Part shown: positions 26,902 to 35,112 of the stretch, in pieces
How positions within the stretch are numbered: position 1 is the stretch's first letter
Layout of the letters: each line of letters begins with the position of its first letter
DNA from: Micromonospora narathiwatensis
GTDB lineage: Bacteria; Actinomycetota; Actinomycetes; Mycobacteriales; Micromonosporaceae
Assembly: GCF_900089605.1 (NCBI RefSeq)
Contig: NZ_LT594324.1
Span: 1,240,001 to 1,304,000 of the forward strand
DNA length: 64,000 nucleotides
Direction of reading: 5' to 3'
Notes under the pieces: generated by a model
What the model was told of the DNA's origin: nothing
Database searches by the model: none
What the model saw: the letters and a program-made list of their open reading frames with translations, nothing else
Made by a program: the position numbers and the translations under genes

Positions 26902-28275
26902 ATGGCCGACGACGGGTCGCCCGACGCCCCTGCTCCCGACCCGTCCCACGAGACGGTCGGCGCGGTGGCGACCGACTCCGCCCGGCGGACCGACGACCAA
27001 CCCGCGGCACCGACCGGCGTGCGGAGTCGCATGGTCCGCCTCGCCGTCGGCTGGCTGCCGGACGGGACTCCGGTCCGGCGCATGCTGACCGTGTCCTTCA
27101 TCGACTCCCTGGGTACGGGGATGTTCCTGACCGGGTCGGCGCTGTTCTTCACCCGGGACATCGGGCTCACCGCGGCGCAGGTGGGCCTGGGCCTGTCCCT
27201 GGCCGCCGTCGCCGGCTTCCTGTGCTCGGTGCCGGTCGGCCGCCTCTCGGACCGGTTCGGCGCCCTGCCGCTCCTCGTGGCCCTCCAGTTCTGGCGGGCG
27301 GCCTGGTTCTTCGCGTACCCGTTCGTGGCCGACCTGCCCTGGTTCCTCGTGGTGTGCTGCCTCGCCGGGGCCGGCGAGTGGGCGGCCGGCCCGGTCGTCC
27401 AGAGCCTGTTGGGCTCCCTCGTCGCCCCGGCGGCGCGGGTGCGCGCCATGGCGGCCGTGATGCTCGTCCGCAACATCGGCTTCGTGCTCGGCGCGACCTC
27501 CGCCACGATCGTCATCGCGCTGGGCGGCGGCAACATCTACCGGGTGCTGGTCCTCCTCGACGCCGTGTCCTTCCTCGTCTCCGGCGCCCTCCTGCTGCGG
27601 TTGCGCGGTCGCCTGGCCGTCGCCCGGCCACCGGCCACCGCGCCCGAGCCGGAGCAGGCCGAGCGGCGTACGCGGCCCAGCCTCCGGTTCCTCACGCTCG
27701 TCTTCCTCAACGGCGTGCTCTACCTGCACGCCGTGATCCTCAGCGTCGGCCTGCCGCTCTGGATCACGACCAGGACGGACGCGCCGGTGGAACTGGTGGG
27801 CGCGGTCGTGGTGCTCAACACGGTGTTGGCCATCTCGCTGCAGATGCGGCTGAGTCGGGGCGTCGACGGCCTGCGTCCCGCCGCGTCGCGGCAGCGCCGC
27901 GCCGGGTTCATCCTGGCCGCGTGCTGCGCGCTGGTGTCGCTGACCGGGCCGGCCGCGCCCGCCGTGGCGGCGGCCCTCATTCTGGCGGGGACCGCGGCAC
28001 TGACGGTGGGCGAGATCTACCAGTCCGTCGGAGCCTGGGGGGTGTCCTACGGGTACGCGCCCGACGCCAGCCGCGGCTACCACCTGTCCCTCTACAGCCT
28101 GGGCTCCACCGGGGCGATGATCGTGGGCCCGGCGCTGCTCACCTCCGTCGTCATGCCCGCCGGGCTGTTCGGTTGGCTGGGTCTCGCGGCGGTGCTCGCC
28201 GCCGCCGGAGCGCTCGTACCGGTCGTCGTGCGGTTCCGTCGCCTGCCGGCGGCGGAGACGACCCAACCGGTGTGA
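26902..28275 (+). CDS. MFS transporter
   Basis: 457 residues from ATG 26902 with GAGAGGA upstream. About 12 hydrophobic segments begin after a ~50-residue acidic/Pro-rich cytoplasmic tail; the MFS loop signature SVPVGRLSDRFGALPLLVA lies between TM2 and TM3, and segments such as FVLGATSATIVIALGGG and MIVGPALLTSVVMPAGL follow. Probably exports the product of the surrounding locus or gives self-resistance, by position between two ATP-grasp genes. It is divergent from the first ATP-grasp gene across 160 bp, and 58 bp upstream of the second. Confidence 0.92.
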   Translation: MADDGSPDAPAPDPSHETVGAVATDSARRTDDQPAAPTGVRSRMVRLAVGWLPDGTPVRRMLTVSFIDSLGTGMFLTGSALFFTRDIGLTAAQVGLGLSLAAVAGFLCSVPVGRLSDRFGALPLLVALQFWRAAWFFAYPFVADLPWFLVVCCLAGAGEWAAGPVVQSLLGSLVAPAARVRAMAAVMLVRNIGFVLGATSATIVIALGGGNIYRVLVLLDAVSFLVSGALLLRLRGRLAVARPPATAPEPEQAERRTRPSLRFLTLVFLNGVLYLHAVILSVGLPLWITTRTDAPVELVGAVVVLNTVLAISLQMRLSRGVDGLRPAASRQRRAGFILAACCALVSLTGPAAPAVAAALILAGTAALTVGEIYQSVGAWGVSYGYAPDASRGYHLSLYSLGSTGAMIVGPALLTSVVMPAGLFGWLGLAAVLAAAGALVPVVVRFRRLPAAETTQPV

Positions 28276-28333
28276 CGGCGGGCCGGGCAGGGCGGCGACG
28301 ACGTATCCGACAGGCACGGACGGAGGAGGAACG

Positions 28334-29521
28334 GTGCGGGAGTTGCTTCTGGTCGGAGTCGGCCTGATGGGTCGGCCCTATCTGGCGGCGGCACGTCGAC
28401 TGGGGGTGCGCGTCCACGTCGTGGAGACGGCCGCCGCCGCGGCCGCGCTGCCGGACCAGCCCGACCACACCACGCTGACCAGCGGCGACAGCGACGAGGC
28501 ATGGGCCGAGGTGGCCGCTGCCGCGGTCGCCGCGCGGAAGCCGGACGGAGTCGTGGCCTTCACCGAGCCGCAGGTGCTCGCGGCGGCCCTCGTGGCGGAC
28601 ACCCTCTCGTTGCCCGGCCCGTCGCTCGGCGCGGCGGTCCTGTCGCGTAACAAGGCGCTGCAACGGGGGCGCTTCGCGGCTGCGGGGATCCGGCAGCCCG
28701 AGTACCTCATCGCCGCCGATCTCCACGCCGCGGGGCAGTGGGCGGCCGGGCGGTTCCCGGTGGTGCTGAAGTCGTTGTCATCGGCGGGCAGCGTCGGCGT
28801 CGAACTGGTGGCGGACGAGCGCGAGTGGGCCGACGCGGTGCGGCGTCGGGCCGGTGAGGCACCGCTGCTGGTGGAGCGGGCCGTCGAGGGGCCGGAGTAC
28901 AGCTGGGAGGCGCTGGTCCACGAGGGCAGCGTCTGGTTCTCCAGCATCACGGCCAAGGAGACGACCGGTCCCCCGTACTTCGTCGAGACCGGCCACCGCA
29001 CGGCCGCGCCGGTCGACGCCGCGACGGCCGCGTCCGTCGACGACTTCGGCCGCTCCGTCCTGGCCGCGCTCGGCATGGGCAGCGGCATCGTGCATCTGGA
29101 GTTTCGGCTGGCCGACGCCGGGCCCACGCTGATGGAGGTGGCTGTCCGGATGCCGGGCGACTACCTGATGGACCTGCTCGGCCTCACGTACGGCATCGAC
29201 TGGTTCGAGATGGTCGTCCGGCTGGCGATGTCGATGCCGCTGCCCGAGCGGCCGCCGCAGCGGGTGGCCCATGCCGCGGCGCACTTCCCCCTCGCGGAGC
29301 CCGGCGTAATTGCCGGCATCGACGGGCTCGACGTGGTGCGGGCCCACCCGGCGGTGGAGCGGGCCGGTGTGCTGGCGCGGGTCGGTGACGTCCTGGCGCC
29401 GGTGGTGTCGTCACAGCAGCGGCGCGCCTACGTCCTCCTCTCGGCCGACGACCCGGCCGCGATCGACGACGGGCTCGACCTGGCCCGCCGGAGGTTCGTC
29501 ATCCGGACGCGGCCGGCCTGA
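28334..29521 (+). CDS. ATP-grasp ligase (carnosine synthase/LysX-like architecture)
   Basis: 395 residues from GTG 28334 with GGAGGAGG upstream. ATP-grasp features: LLLVGVGLMGRPYL (N-terminal Rossmann-like domain), SRNKALQRGRFAAAGI, FPVVLKSLSSAGSVGVELV (ATP loop), LLVERAVEGPEYSWEALV, and IVHLEFRLADAGPTLMEVAVRMPGDY, visible as VHLEFRLAD and LMEVAVRMPGDY. It is more divergent from the other ATP-grasp than a recent duplicate would be, so the two probably perform different couplings. Downstream of the MFS gene in the same direction; converges on the AMP-ligase with a 7-bp gap. Confidence 0.88.
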   Translation: MRELLLVGVGLMGRPYLAAARRLGVRVHVVETAAAAAALPDQPDHTTLTSGDSDEAWAEVAAAAVAARKPDGVVAFTEPQVLAAALVADTLSLPGPSLGAAVLSRNKALQRGRFAAAGIRQPEYLIAADLHAAGQWAAGRFPVVLKSLSSAGSVGVELVADEREWADAVRRRAGEAPLLVERAVEGPEYSWEALVHEGSVWFSSITAKETTGPPYFVETGHRTAAPVDAATAASVDDFGRSVLAALGMGSGIVHLEFRLADAGPTLMEVAVRMPGDYLMDLLGLTYGIDWFEMVVRLAMSMPLPERPPQRVAHAAAHFPLAEPGVIAGIDGLDVVRAHPAVERAGVLARVGDVLAPVVSSQQRRAYVLLSADDPAAIDDGLDLARRRFVIRTRPA

Positions 29522-29528
29522 CCGGGGC

Positions 29529-31103
29529 TCAGGATCGGCTGCTGTCGGTGGCGGGGGCGGCGCCGAGCAGCGAGTCCCGTACCAGTTGCCGGTCGATCTT
29601 GCCCTGGTTGCCGGTGGCCGGCAGGGACGGGCGCGGCACCAGGCGGTGCGGCACCATGTGGGTCGGTAGCTGGTCGCGGAGGAAGCGTCGGAACTCCGCC
29701 GCGTCGACCCGCGTGCTGACGGTGTAGACCAGGGCGATGTCCTCGCCGATGTCGACGTTCGGCACGCCGACCGCGACGCACGCGTCGACGCCGGGAAACC
29801 GGGTGGCGATCTCCTCGACCTCGGTCGGGCTGACGCGGAACCCCGATGTCTTGATCATCGAGTCCCGGCGCCCGACGAAGTAGAGGTAGCCCTCCTCGTC
29901 CCGGGTCACCATGTCGCCGCTGAAGACCACCGTTTCGCCCGGGTATCGCGGCAGCGTCCGGAACCGCTTCGCGGTCTCCTCCGGGGCGCCCCAGTATCCC
30001 TTGGCGATGCAGCCGCCCCGGTGGACCAGCTCGCCGGGCTCGTTCGGGCCGACCTCGTGGCCCTGCTCGTCCAGGACGAGGATCTCCACGTCCGGGATCG
30101 CCCGACCGATCGACGTGGGACGGCGGGCCAACTGGTCCGGCTCCAGGCAGGTCGAGCGGAACGCCTCGGTCAGCCCGTACATGAGGAATTTCTCCGCCGC
30201 CGGGAAGGCCCGGGTGAGGTTCTCGATCATGCGGCGGGAGACGGCTCCGCCGGAGGACGAGACGTAGCGGACGGCGGACAGGTCCTCGGTCGGCCAATCG
30301 CGGAGCAGCCGCGCGTCGAACATCCGGGTGACGATGACCGGCATGACGGGCAGGACGGTGATGCGCTCGGCGGCCAGGAAGCGGAACAGGTCGGCGGGGA
30401 ACACCAGCTCGTGCAGGTGGAGCTGGGCGCCGGTGTGCAGCGCCTGCCAGAGCTGGTTGAGACCGTAGTCGAAGTTCAGGGACAGAACGCTCCCGATGCG
30501 GTCGTCGCGTCGGGTGCCGAGGTACCGGGCGGTGATTCGGGCGCCATCGCAGAGGTTGCGGTGCGTCACCATGATGCCCTTGGGTCGGCCGGTGGAACCG
30601 GACGAGTAGATGACGCCGGCCAGGTCGTCGCCGATGGACCGCTGCGGCACCGCGCCACCGGCCGGTTCCGCCGCGTTTCCGGGATCGACGCAGATGTCGC
30701 GGGCGAGCAGCAGCGGGAGCGCGGGGGCGGAGGTGCGCAACTCGTCGGCGCGTACGTCGTCCGTGATCGCGGTCCGCATGCCGGAGTCCCGGACGATGTG
30801 CCGGATGTTGTCGCCCTTGAGGGTGGGCAGGATCGGCACGATCACCGCGTCTGCCGTCAGCACGGCGAGAATCGCCACGACCTGGTCGATCGACTTCGCC
30901 ATGCAGATGCCTACCCGATCGCCCCGGCCGATGCCGTGGCTGATCAGGACGGCCGCCGTGGCGAGTGCGGCGTCCCGCAGCTCGGCGAAGGACAGTGAAC
31001 GCTTGCCGTCCCGTACCGCCAGGTCGTCGCCGAACGTCCCGGCCGCCTCGTGCAGCATGGCGTGGATCGTGAACAGGTGCCGTGTCGTCATCGCACCATC
31101 CAT
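29529..31103 (-). CDS. AMP-forming acyl/aminoacyl ligase (stand-alone adenylation enzyme)
   Basis: 524 residues; ATG 31103 follows GAGGAG. ANL superfamily core motifs: [19 protein letters not shown] (A3), LMYGLTEAFRST (A5), SGDMVTRDEEGYLYFVGR (A7), IKTSGFRVSPTEVEEI (A8) and PATGNQGKIDR with the A10 Lys. It has no fused carrier domain, so it should load CoA or the discrete ACP at 16487. Stand-alone ligases with an ACP and a PLP decarboxylase occur in beta-amino-acid starter pathways (VinN type) and in exosortase-A-associated loci. An amino acid such as 3-methylaspartate is my leading guess; a simple acid is possible. Confidence 0.9.
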   Translation of the reverse strand: MDGAMTTRHLFTIHAMLHEAAGTFGDDLAVRDGKRSLSFAELRDAALATAAVLISHGIGRGDRVGICMAKSIDQVVAILAVLTADAVIVPILPTLKGDNIRHIVRDSGMRTAITDDVRADELRTSAPALPLLLARDICVDPGNAAEPAGGAVPQRSIGDDLAGVIYSSGSTGRPKGIMVTHRNLCDGARITARYLGTRRDDRIGSVLSLNFDYGLNQLWQALHTGAQLHLHELVFPADLFRFLAAERITVLPVMPVIVTRMFDARLLRDWPTEDLSAVRYVSSSGGAVSRRMIENLTRAFPAAEKFLMYGLTEAFRSTCLEPDQLARRPTSIGRAIPDVEILVLDEQGHEVGPNEPGELVHRGGCIAKGYWGAPEETAKRFRTLPRYPGETVVFSGDMVTRDEEGYLYFVGRRDSMIKTSGFRVSPTEVEEIATRFPGVDACVAVGVPNVDIGEDIALVYTVSTRVDAAEFRRFLRDQLPTHMVPHRLVPRPSLPATGNQGKIDRQLVRDSLLGAAPATDSSRS

Positions 31104-31173
31104 GCCGCGCTCTCCTCATCCTTCTGGTCGCCCGCCGCCGTCCGGCCGCACCGACGCATGGTCCGGTCACCGC

Positions 31174-32334
31174 TCAGAAGAAGGTCTCCCACAGATCGGT
31201 ACGCAGAGCCGCCGCGACCGCCGGCGACCGCCCTGCCAGCTCGGCCCGCTGCGCCGAGTTGTGGGCCCGGAGCTCGTCGCGGTGATCGTCGAGCACGCTG
31301 GTCGCGGAGAGGTCCAGCAGCCACAGCGGGCGAAGTTCGGCGCCGCGCAGGGCCTTGCCGTCCGGGGTCGCGATGCCGGCGTGCAGCCACCGCACACCGG
31401 GCAACCGTGCCGGAAGGTGGTAGGCCAGGTTGAAGTACTCGGCCGCCCCACGGAGTCGTTCGTAGTCGAAGCCCACCGCACGGAGGTAGATCGTGTCGCC
31501 GTCGCGGTAGTAGAGGCAGCAGCCCACCGGGGGGCCGTCGTCGTAGGCGCAGAGCAGCACCTCGGCCCGCGGCCCGGCCAGCTCGCCCTGCTTGCGGAAG
31601 CCGTCGTAGTAGATGGACGGGTCACCCGCCCGGCCGTAACGCCGCTCGGTGTGGATCGCCAGCCGGGCCACGTCGGCCCACGCCTCGGCCAGGGTACGCC
31701 GCTCCACCTGGTATCCGGCCTGCTCGAACTTCCGGACCTCGCTGCGGACCCGGCGGATCCGGTGCCGGGAGCCGAGCGACTCCAGCCACTCCTCCCATCC
31801 GCCCGACGGGATGCCGATCCACGCGTCGGCGGCGAGCAGCACCGGTTCCGCCTTCACCCCAGCCTCCCGGAAGGCGAGCACGTCCGGCGTCGTCAGGTGG
31901 ACGGCGACCTGCGCGGACGCCGCCGCGGGTGGCACCGGCGGCCGCGCCGACCGGACCTCCTCGAGGATCCGCCCGGCGGCCGTCACCGGGTCGACGCCCG
32001 GCGACGTCAACAGGTTGGCCAGGTAGCCGCGACGCTGTCCGACGTAGATGCCGTGCTGCGGCGGGCTCGGCAGGCCGTGAGCGGCGAGGATCGTGCCCCA
32101 CCGGCAGTTGGGGTGTGCGTCCTCGCCGACCGCGATCACCGGCACGGCGGCCCGGCCGCCGTCCGGCAGGGATACGTGGACGCCGCCGGAGGTGCCGCCG
32201 CCCTCCAGCGCGCACAGCCGCAGCCAGAACGCCGACGAGTAGAACCGGTTGCCGGCCATCTCGTCCCACTGCTGGTCGTCCAGGCCGCCGAGCGGGTCGC
32301 TGAAGTAGTCGGTGCCGCCGTCCAGTTGGGCCAT
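31174..32334 (-). CDS. FemAB-like / GNAT-fold peptidogalycan biosynthesis protein
   Basis: 386 residues; ATG 32334 follows GGAAGG. It resembles the FemAB_like (CF-23) family: FYSSAFWLRLCALEG near the N-terminus, then GYQVERRTLAEAWADVARLAIHTERRYG, VLLCAYDDGPPVGCCLYYRDGDTIYLRAVGFDYE, and LPGVRWLHAGIATPDGKALRG. The tandem GNAT folds of this group transfer aminoacyl or acyl groups to amines. Placed 70 bp upstream of the AMP-ligase on the same strand, it may move the ACP-bound or AMP-activated unit onto the acceptor. Confidence 0.8.
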   Translation of the reverse strand: MAQLDGGTDYFSDPLGGLDDQQWDEMAGNRFYSSAFWLRLCALEGGGTSGGVHVSLPDGGRAAVPVIAVGEDAHPNCRWGTILAAHGLPSPPQHGIYVGQRRGYLANLLTSPGVDPVTAAGRILEEVRSARPPVPPAAASAQVAVHLTTPDVLAFREAGVKAEPVLLAADAWIGIPSGGWEEWLESLGSRHRIRRVRSEVRKFEQAGYQVERRTLAEAWADVARLAIHTERRYGRAGDPSIYYDGFRKQGELAGPRAEVLLCAYDDGPPVGCCLYYRDGDTIYLRAVGFDYERLRGAAEYFNLAYHLPARLPGVRWLHAGIATPDGKALRGAELRPLWLLDLSATSVLDDHRDELRAHNSAQRAELAGRSPAVAAALRTDLWETFF

Positions 32335-32758
32335 GTTCCGCCTTCCGCCGCGTCGCCAGGGCCGGCGTCGGTCAAAGGGGTGCCGGCCGTCGCGCCATCG
32401 ATCCTCGTGCGTGCCGGCGGACCAATCCTAGGCACGTCGATCGACCCTCAGGGGGCGAGCGGAACGAGGCGACGGTCAATTTTCTGCTTGCGGACCCGTA
32501 CGCGGCCCTGGTTCGGCCCGGGTCACCGCGACCGGTGGCGGGCACGGTGCCCGGCCACGACCCGCACCTGGTGGACACCCGTCTGCCGCCGACGACGGGC
32601 GGTCAGCCCGACCGGTAGCCGGCGACGGCCGACCTCGACCGGTCGTCGACGCCGGCTCGACCCGTCCGTGGTCACGTCGATGCCGGGCAGAACTCGTGCG
32701 TACGGATCAACGCCCGGCCCTGGTGGGGCCGGGCCGGCGGAGGCGGAGGCGGTCAGCG
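32335..32758. other. Divergent intergenic region
   Basis: About 420 bp between the FemAB-like gene (leftward) and the SRPBCC gene (rightward). It contains very GC-rich short palindromic patches but no convincing ORF. It is the natural boundary between the glutamate-mutase locus and the regulatory/NRPS locus. Confidence 0.4.
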
Positions 32759-33307
32759 GTGCTGCGAGAGAGACTGCGACAGTGGGATCCCCGGGTGTGG
32801 AACGCCACGCCGGAGGAGGTGGCGGCGGAGTATCCGTGCGATCGTCACCTGACCGTGCCGTTCCGTTCGTTCGTCCGGGCCGTCGACGTGGCGGCGCCGG
32901 TCCCGGTGGTGTACCGGTGGCTGTGTCAGCTCAAGGTCGCGCCGTACAGCTACGACCTGGTCGACAATCTCGGGCGGCGTAGTCCCCGGACCCTCACCCC
33001 CGGCGCCGAGGACCTGGCGATCGGCCAGAAGTTCCTCATCTTCGAGGTGGTCGAGTTCGTTCGCGACGAGCATCTCACCGGGCTGATCGCCCAGCGGCAC
33101 CGGCGCAGCTACGGCGAGGTGGCGGTGACCTACCGGGTGACCCCGGCCGCGACCGGCACCCGCCTGGTCGGGCGGCTCGACGTCGGCGCCACCACCGCCT
33201 TCGAGCAGGCTCGGCGGGCCGCGCTGGCGGTCGGTGACGCGCTCATGGGCCGCAAGCAACTGCTCACCATCAAGGAACTGGCCGAGGCCGGCGCGCGTAC
33301 GGAGTAA
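32759..33307 (+). CDS. SRPBCC-family protein
   Basis: 182 residues from GTG 32759, which has GGAGG about nine bases upstream; GTG 32696 would add an Arg-rich leader and lacks a site. The START/Bet v1-like fold is suggested by FVRAVDVAAPVPVVYRWLCQLKVAPYSYD, seen as VDVAAPVPVVYRWLCQLK, then VEFVRDEHLTGL, VTYRVTPAATGTRLVGRLDV and a long C-terminal helix. These proteins bind hydrophobic ligands or act as cyclases/aromatases, but no catalytic residues are evident. It stands alone just before the SARP regulator. Confidence 0.75.
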   Translation: MLRERLRQWDPRVWNATPEEVAAEYPCDRHLTVPFRSFVRAVDVAAPVPVVYRWLCQLKVAPYSYDLVDNLGRRSPRTLTPGAEDLAIGQKFLIFEVVEFVRDEHLTGLIAQRHRRSYGEVAVTYRVTPAATGTRLVGRLDVGATTAFEQARRAALAVGDALMGRKQLLTIKELAEAGARTE

Positions 33308-33363
33308 GCCGCGTGGCGCGCGCCTGCCGCAGTCCGCGGCGGGTTGGAAATTCACTCCGACAT

Positions 33364-33379
33364 ATTTGACGTGTCAAAT
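33364..33379. promoter_or_regulatory. Palindrome ATTTGAC-GT-GTCAAAT upstream of SARP gene
   Basis: Perfect 7-bp arms with a 2-bp centre, about 150 bp before the SARP start, in an AT-rich island (33355-33420). It includes a TTGACG that could act as a -35 box, and CTCTAAAGTGG (about 33409) could be a separate -10 region. Likely a dimeric repressor or activator operator controlling the cluster regulator. Confidence 0.55.
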
Positions 33380-33532
33380 GTGCGTACCGTCGGACACGGT
33401 GGGATACCTCTAAAGTGGTATCGATGAGACCCGATGGGTCTGGGTGGGCGATCTCCTTGGACGCAAAGCCCTTGAGGCTGGCTGGGAGGCGGTTAGCGTC
33501 TATGCCAGATGCAGAGAGAAGAGGGTCACAAA

Positions 33533-34315
33533 ATGCTCCGCTTCAACATCCTCGGCAGCCTGGAAGTACGCCAGCACGGCGTTGACTGCACACCGACCGC
33601 ACCCAAGGTTCGTGCCGTCCTCGCGCTGCTGCTGCTCCGTGCCAACCAGACGGTGAGCCAGGACGCCATTTTCGACTGGCTGTGGGGCGACCGGCCACCC
33701 CGGAGCGCCGCCACCACCACCCAGACCTACGTCTACCAGCTCCGGGCGTTGTTCGAGCGGGTGGGCGTCGCCGGGTCCGCGGACCAGCTCCTGATCACCC
33801 GGCCGACCGGCTACCTGCTGTCGCTCGGCGAGGAGCAGCTCGACACCACCGTGTTCGCCCGCCTCTGCGAGGAGGGCGGCGCCCTGCTGGACGGCGGGCG
33901 GGCCGCCGAGGCCGCCCAGCGACTGCGCCAGGCGCTGTCCCTGTGGCGGGGGCCGGTGCTCGCCGACGTCCATGTCGAGGACTCCATGGCCGCCGACGTC
34001 GCGCACCTCGGCGAACTGCGGATGCGGGCGCTGGAGCTGCGCATCGAGGCGGACGCCCGGCTGGGCCGCTACCGGGAACTCGTCACCGAACTGCGCGGCC
34101 TGGTCGCGGCCCACCCGTTCAACGAATGGTTCCACGCCCAGCTGATCACCGCGCTGAACCGGTGCGGCCGGCGGGCGGAGGCGCTGCACGCGTACCGGAA
34201 CCTCCGGCAGACCCTCTCCGACGAACTGGGCCTGGAACCGACTCCGGAGCTGCAGGAGCTGCAGCGGCAGGTGCTGAACGGCACCCCGGCGCGACTGCTC
34301 GTGGCCGCCGGCTGA
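33533..34315 (+). CDS. SARP-family transcriptional activator
   Basis: 260 residues from ATG 33533 (ATG 33509 is also in frame). OmpR-type winged helix at 1-95 (MLRFNILGSLEVR, KVRAVLALLLLRANQTVS, YVYQLRALF), then a bacterial transcriptional activation domain (95-250: LWRGPVLADV, ELRMRALELRIEADARLGRY, HPFNEWFHAQLITALNRCGRRAEAL, DELGLEPTPELQELQRQVL). SARPs switch on secondary-metabolite operons. By position it likely controls the ketosynthase/NRPS operons to the right. Its own promoter carries the palindrome at 33364. Confidence 0.95.
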   Translation: MLRFNILGSLEVRQHGVDCTPTAPKVRAVLALLLLRANQTVSQDAIFDWLWGDRPPRSAATTTQTYVYQLRALFERVGVAGSADQLLITRPTGYLLSLGEEQLDTTVFARLCEEGGALLDGGRAAEAAQRLRQALSLWRGPVLADVHVEDSMAADVAHLGELRMRALELRIEADARLGRYRELVTELRGLVAAHPFNEWFHAQLITALNRCGRRAEALHAYRNLRQTLSDELGLEPTPELQELQRQVLNGTPARLLVAAG

Positions 34316-34322
34316 CCCGTAC

Positions 34323-34380
34323 GCCGATGCCCCCGACCCCCCGCCCGGCGCGTCCGGACGTCATGGGCGGGGGCATCGGC
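34323..34380. terminator. Bidirectional terminator-like inverted repeat
   Basis: GCCGATGCCCCCG (34323-34335) pairs perfectly with CGGGGGCATCGGC (34368-34380) around a 32-nt loop. It lies between the convergent stops of the SARP gene and the response regulator. No T-tract follows, as is usual in high-GC actinomycetes. Confidence 0.65.
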
Positions 34381-34431
34381 CCGACCGCTCGGCGAGGTCG
34401 GCCCCCCCCGACGGGCCGGTGCCGAGGGTGT

Positions 34432-35112
34432 TCAGGCGCGCAGTCGCGGAGCCGACGGCTTCTCCGGGCTGACCAGGTTCATCGCGATGGCCTTGTTCAC
34501 CGCGTCGATCCGGGACACCGCGCCCAGCTTCGTGAACACGTTGCGCAGGTGCCGCTTGACCGTGCTCTCGGTGATGTCCAGCCGGCGGGCGATCTGCGAG
34601 TTGCTGTACGCCTGCGCCACCAGGCCGACGATCTCCACCTCACGATCGGACAGGACCTTGGCGGTGCTGTCGCTGACCTGCTCGAAGCTCTCCCGCGAGA
34701 TCGACAACATGATCCGGTCGGGGTCGGTCCGCACGCTGCGCAGCGCCGCGACGAGATCGTCGCGGGTCACGCTCTTCAGCAGGTACGCCCGGGCGCCGGC
34801 ACCGAGCAGCTCCTTCACCACGGCCGGCTCGTCGAACATGCTCAGGATGATGATGCGGGTGGCCGGTGCCGCCGTGAGGGTCCGGGTGATGGTGGTGGCG
34901 GCGTGGTCGCCGGGGATGCCCACGTCGAGCAGCATGATGTCCGGCCGGTGCGCGGTGACGAACGCCACGGCCTCGGCGCCGTTGCTGGCCTCGCCGATCA
35001 CGGACAGGTCCGGTTCCATCGACAGCAACTCGCGAAGGCCGTGCCGGAACAGCGCGTGGTCGTCGACGAGCAGAATCCGGGTGGACGCGGCCGGTGCGGG
35101 ACTCGGTGTCAT
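34432..35112 (-). CDS. NarL/LuxR-type response regulator
   Basis: 226 residues. Receiver domain (ILLVDDHALFRHGLRELL, phosphoacceptor Asp63 in LLDVGIPG, Lys in YLLKSVTRDDL) and a C-terminal GerE HTH (LSDREVEIVGLVAQAYSNSQIARRLDITESTVKRHLRNVFTKLG, visible as LSDREVEIVGLVAQ and STVKRHLRNVFTKL). Its start overlaps the histidine kinase stop by ATGA, so the pair is co-translated. It probably regulates the adjacent biosynthetic genes. Confidence 0.95.
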   Translation of the reverse strand: MTPSPAPAASTRILLVDDHALFRHGLRELLSMEPDLSVIGEASNGAEAVAFVTAHRPDIMLLDVGIPGDHAATTITRTLTAAPATRIIILSMFDEPAVVKELLGAGARAYLLKSVTRDDLVAALRSVRTDPDRIMLSISRESFEQVSDSTAKVLSDREVEIVGLVAQAYSNSQIARRLDITESTVKRHLRNVFTKLGAVSRIDAVNKAIAMNLVSPEKPSAPRLRA

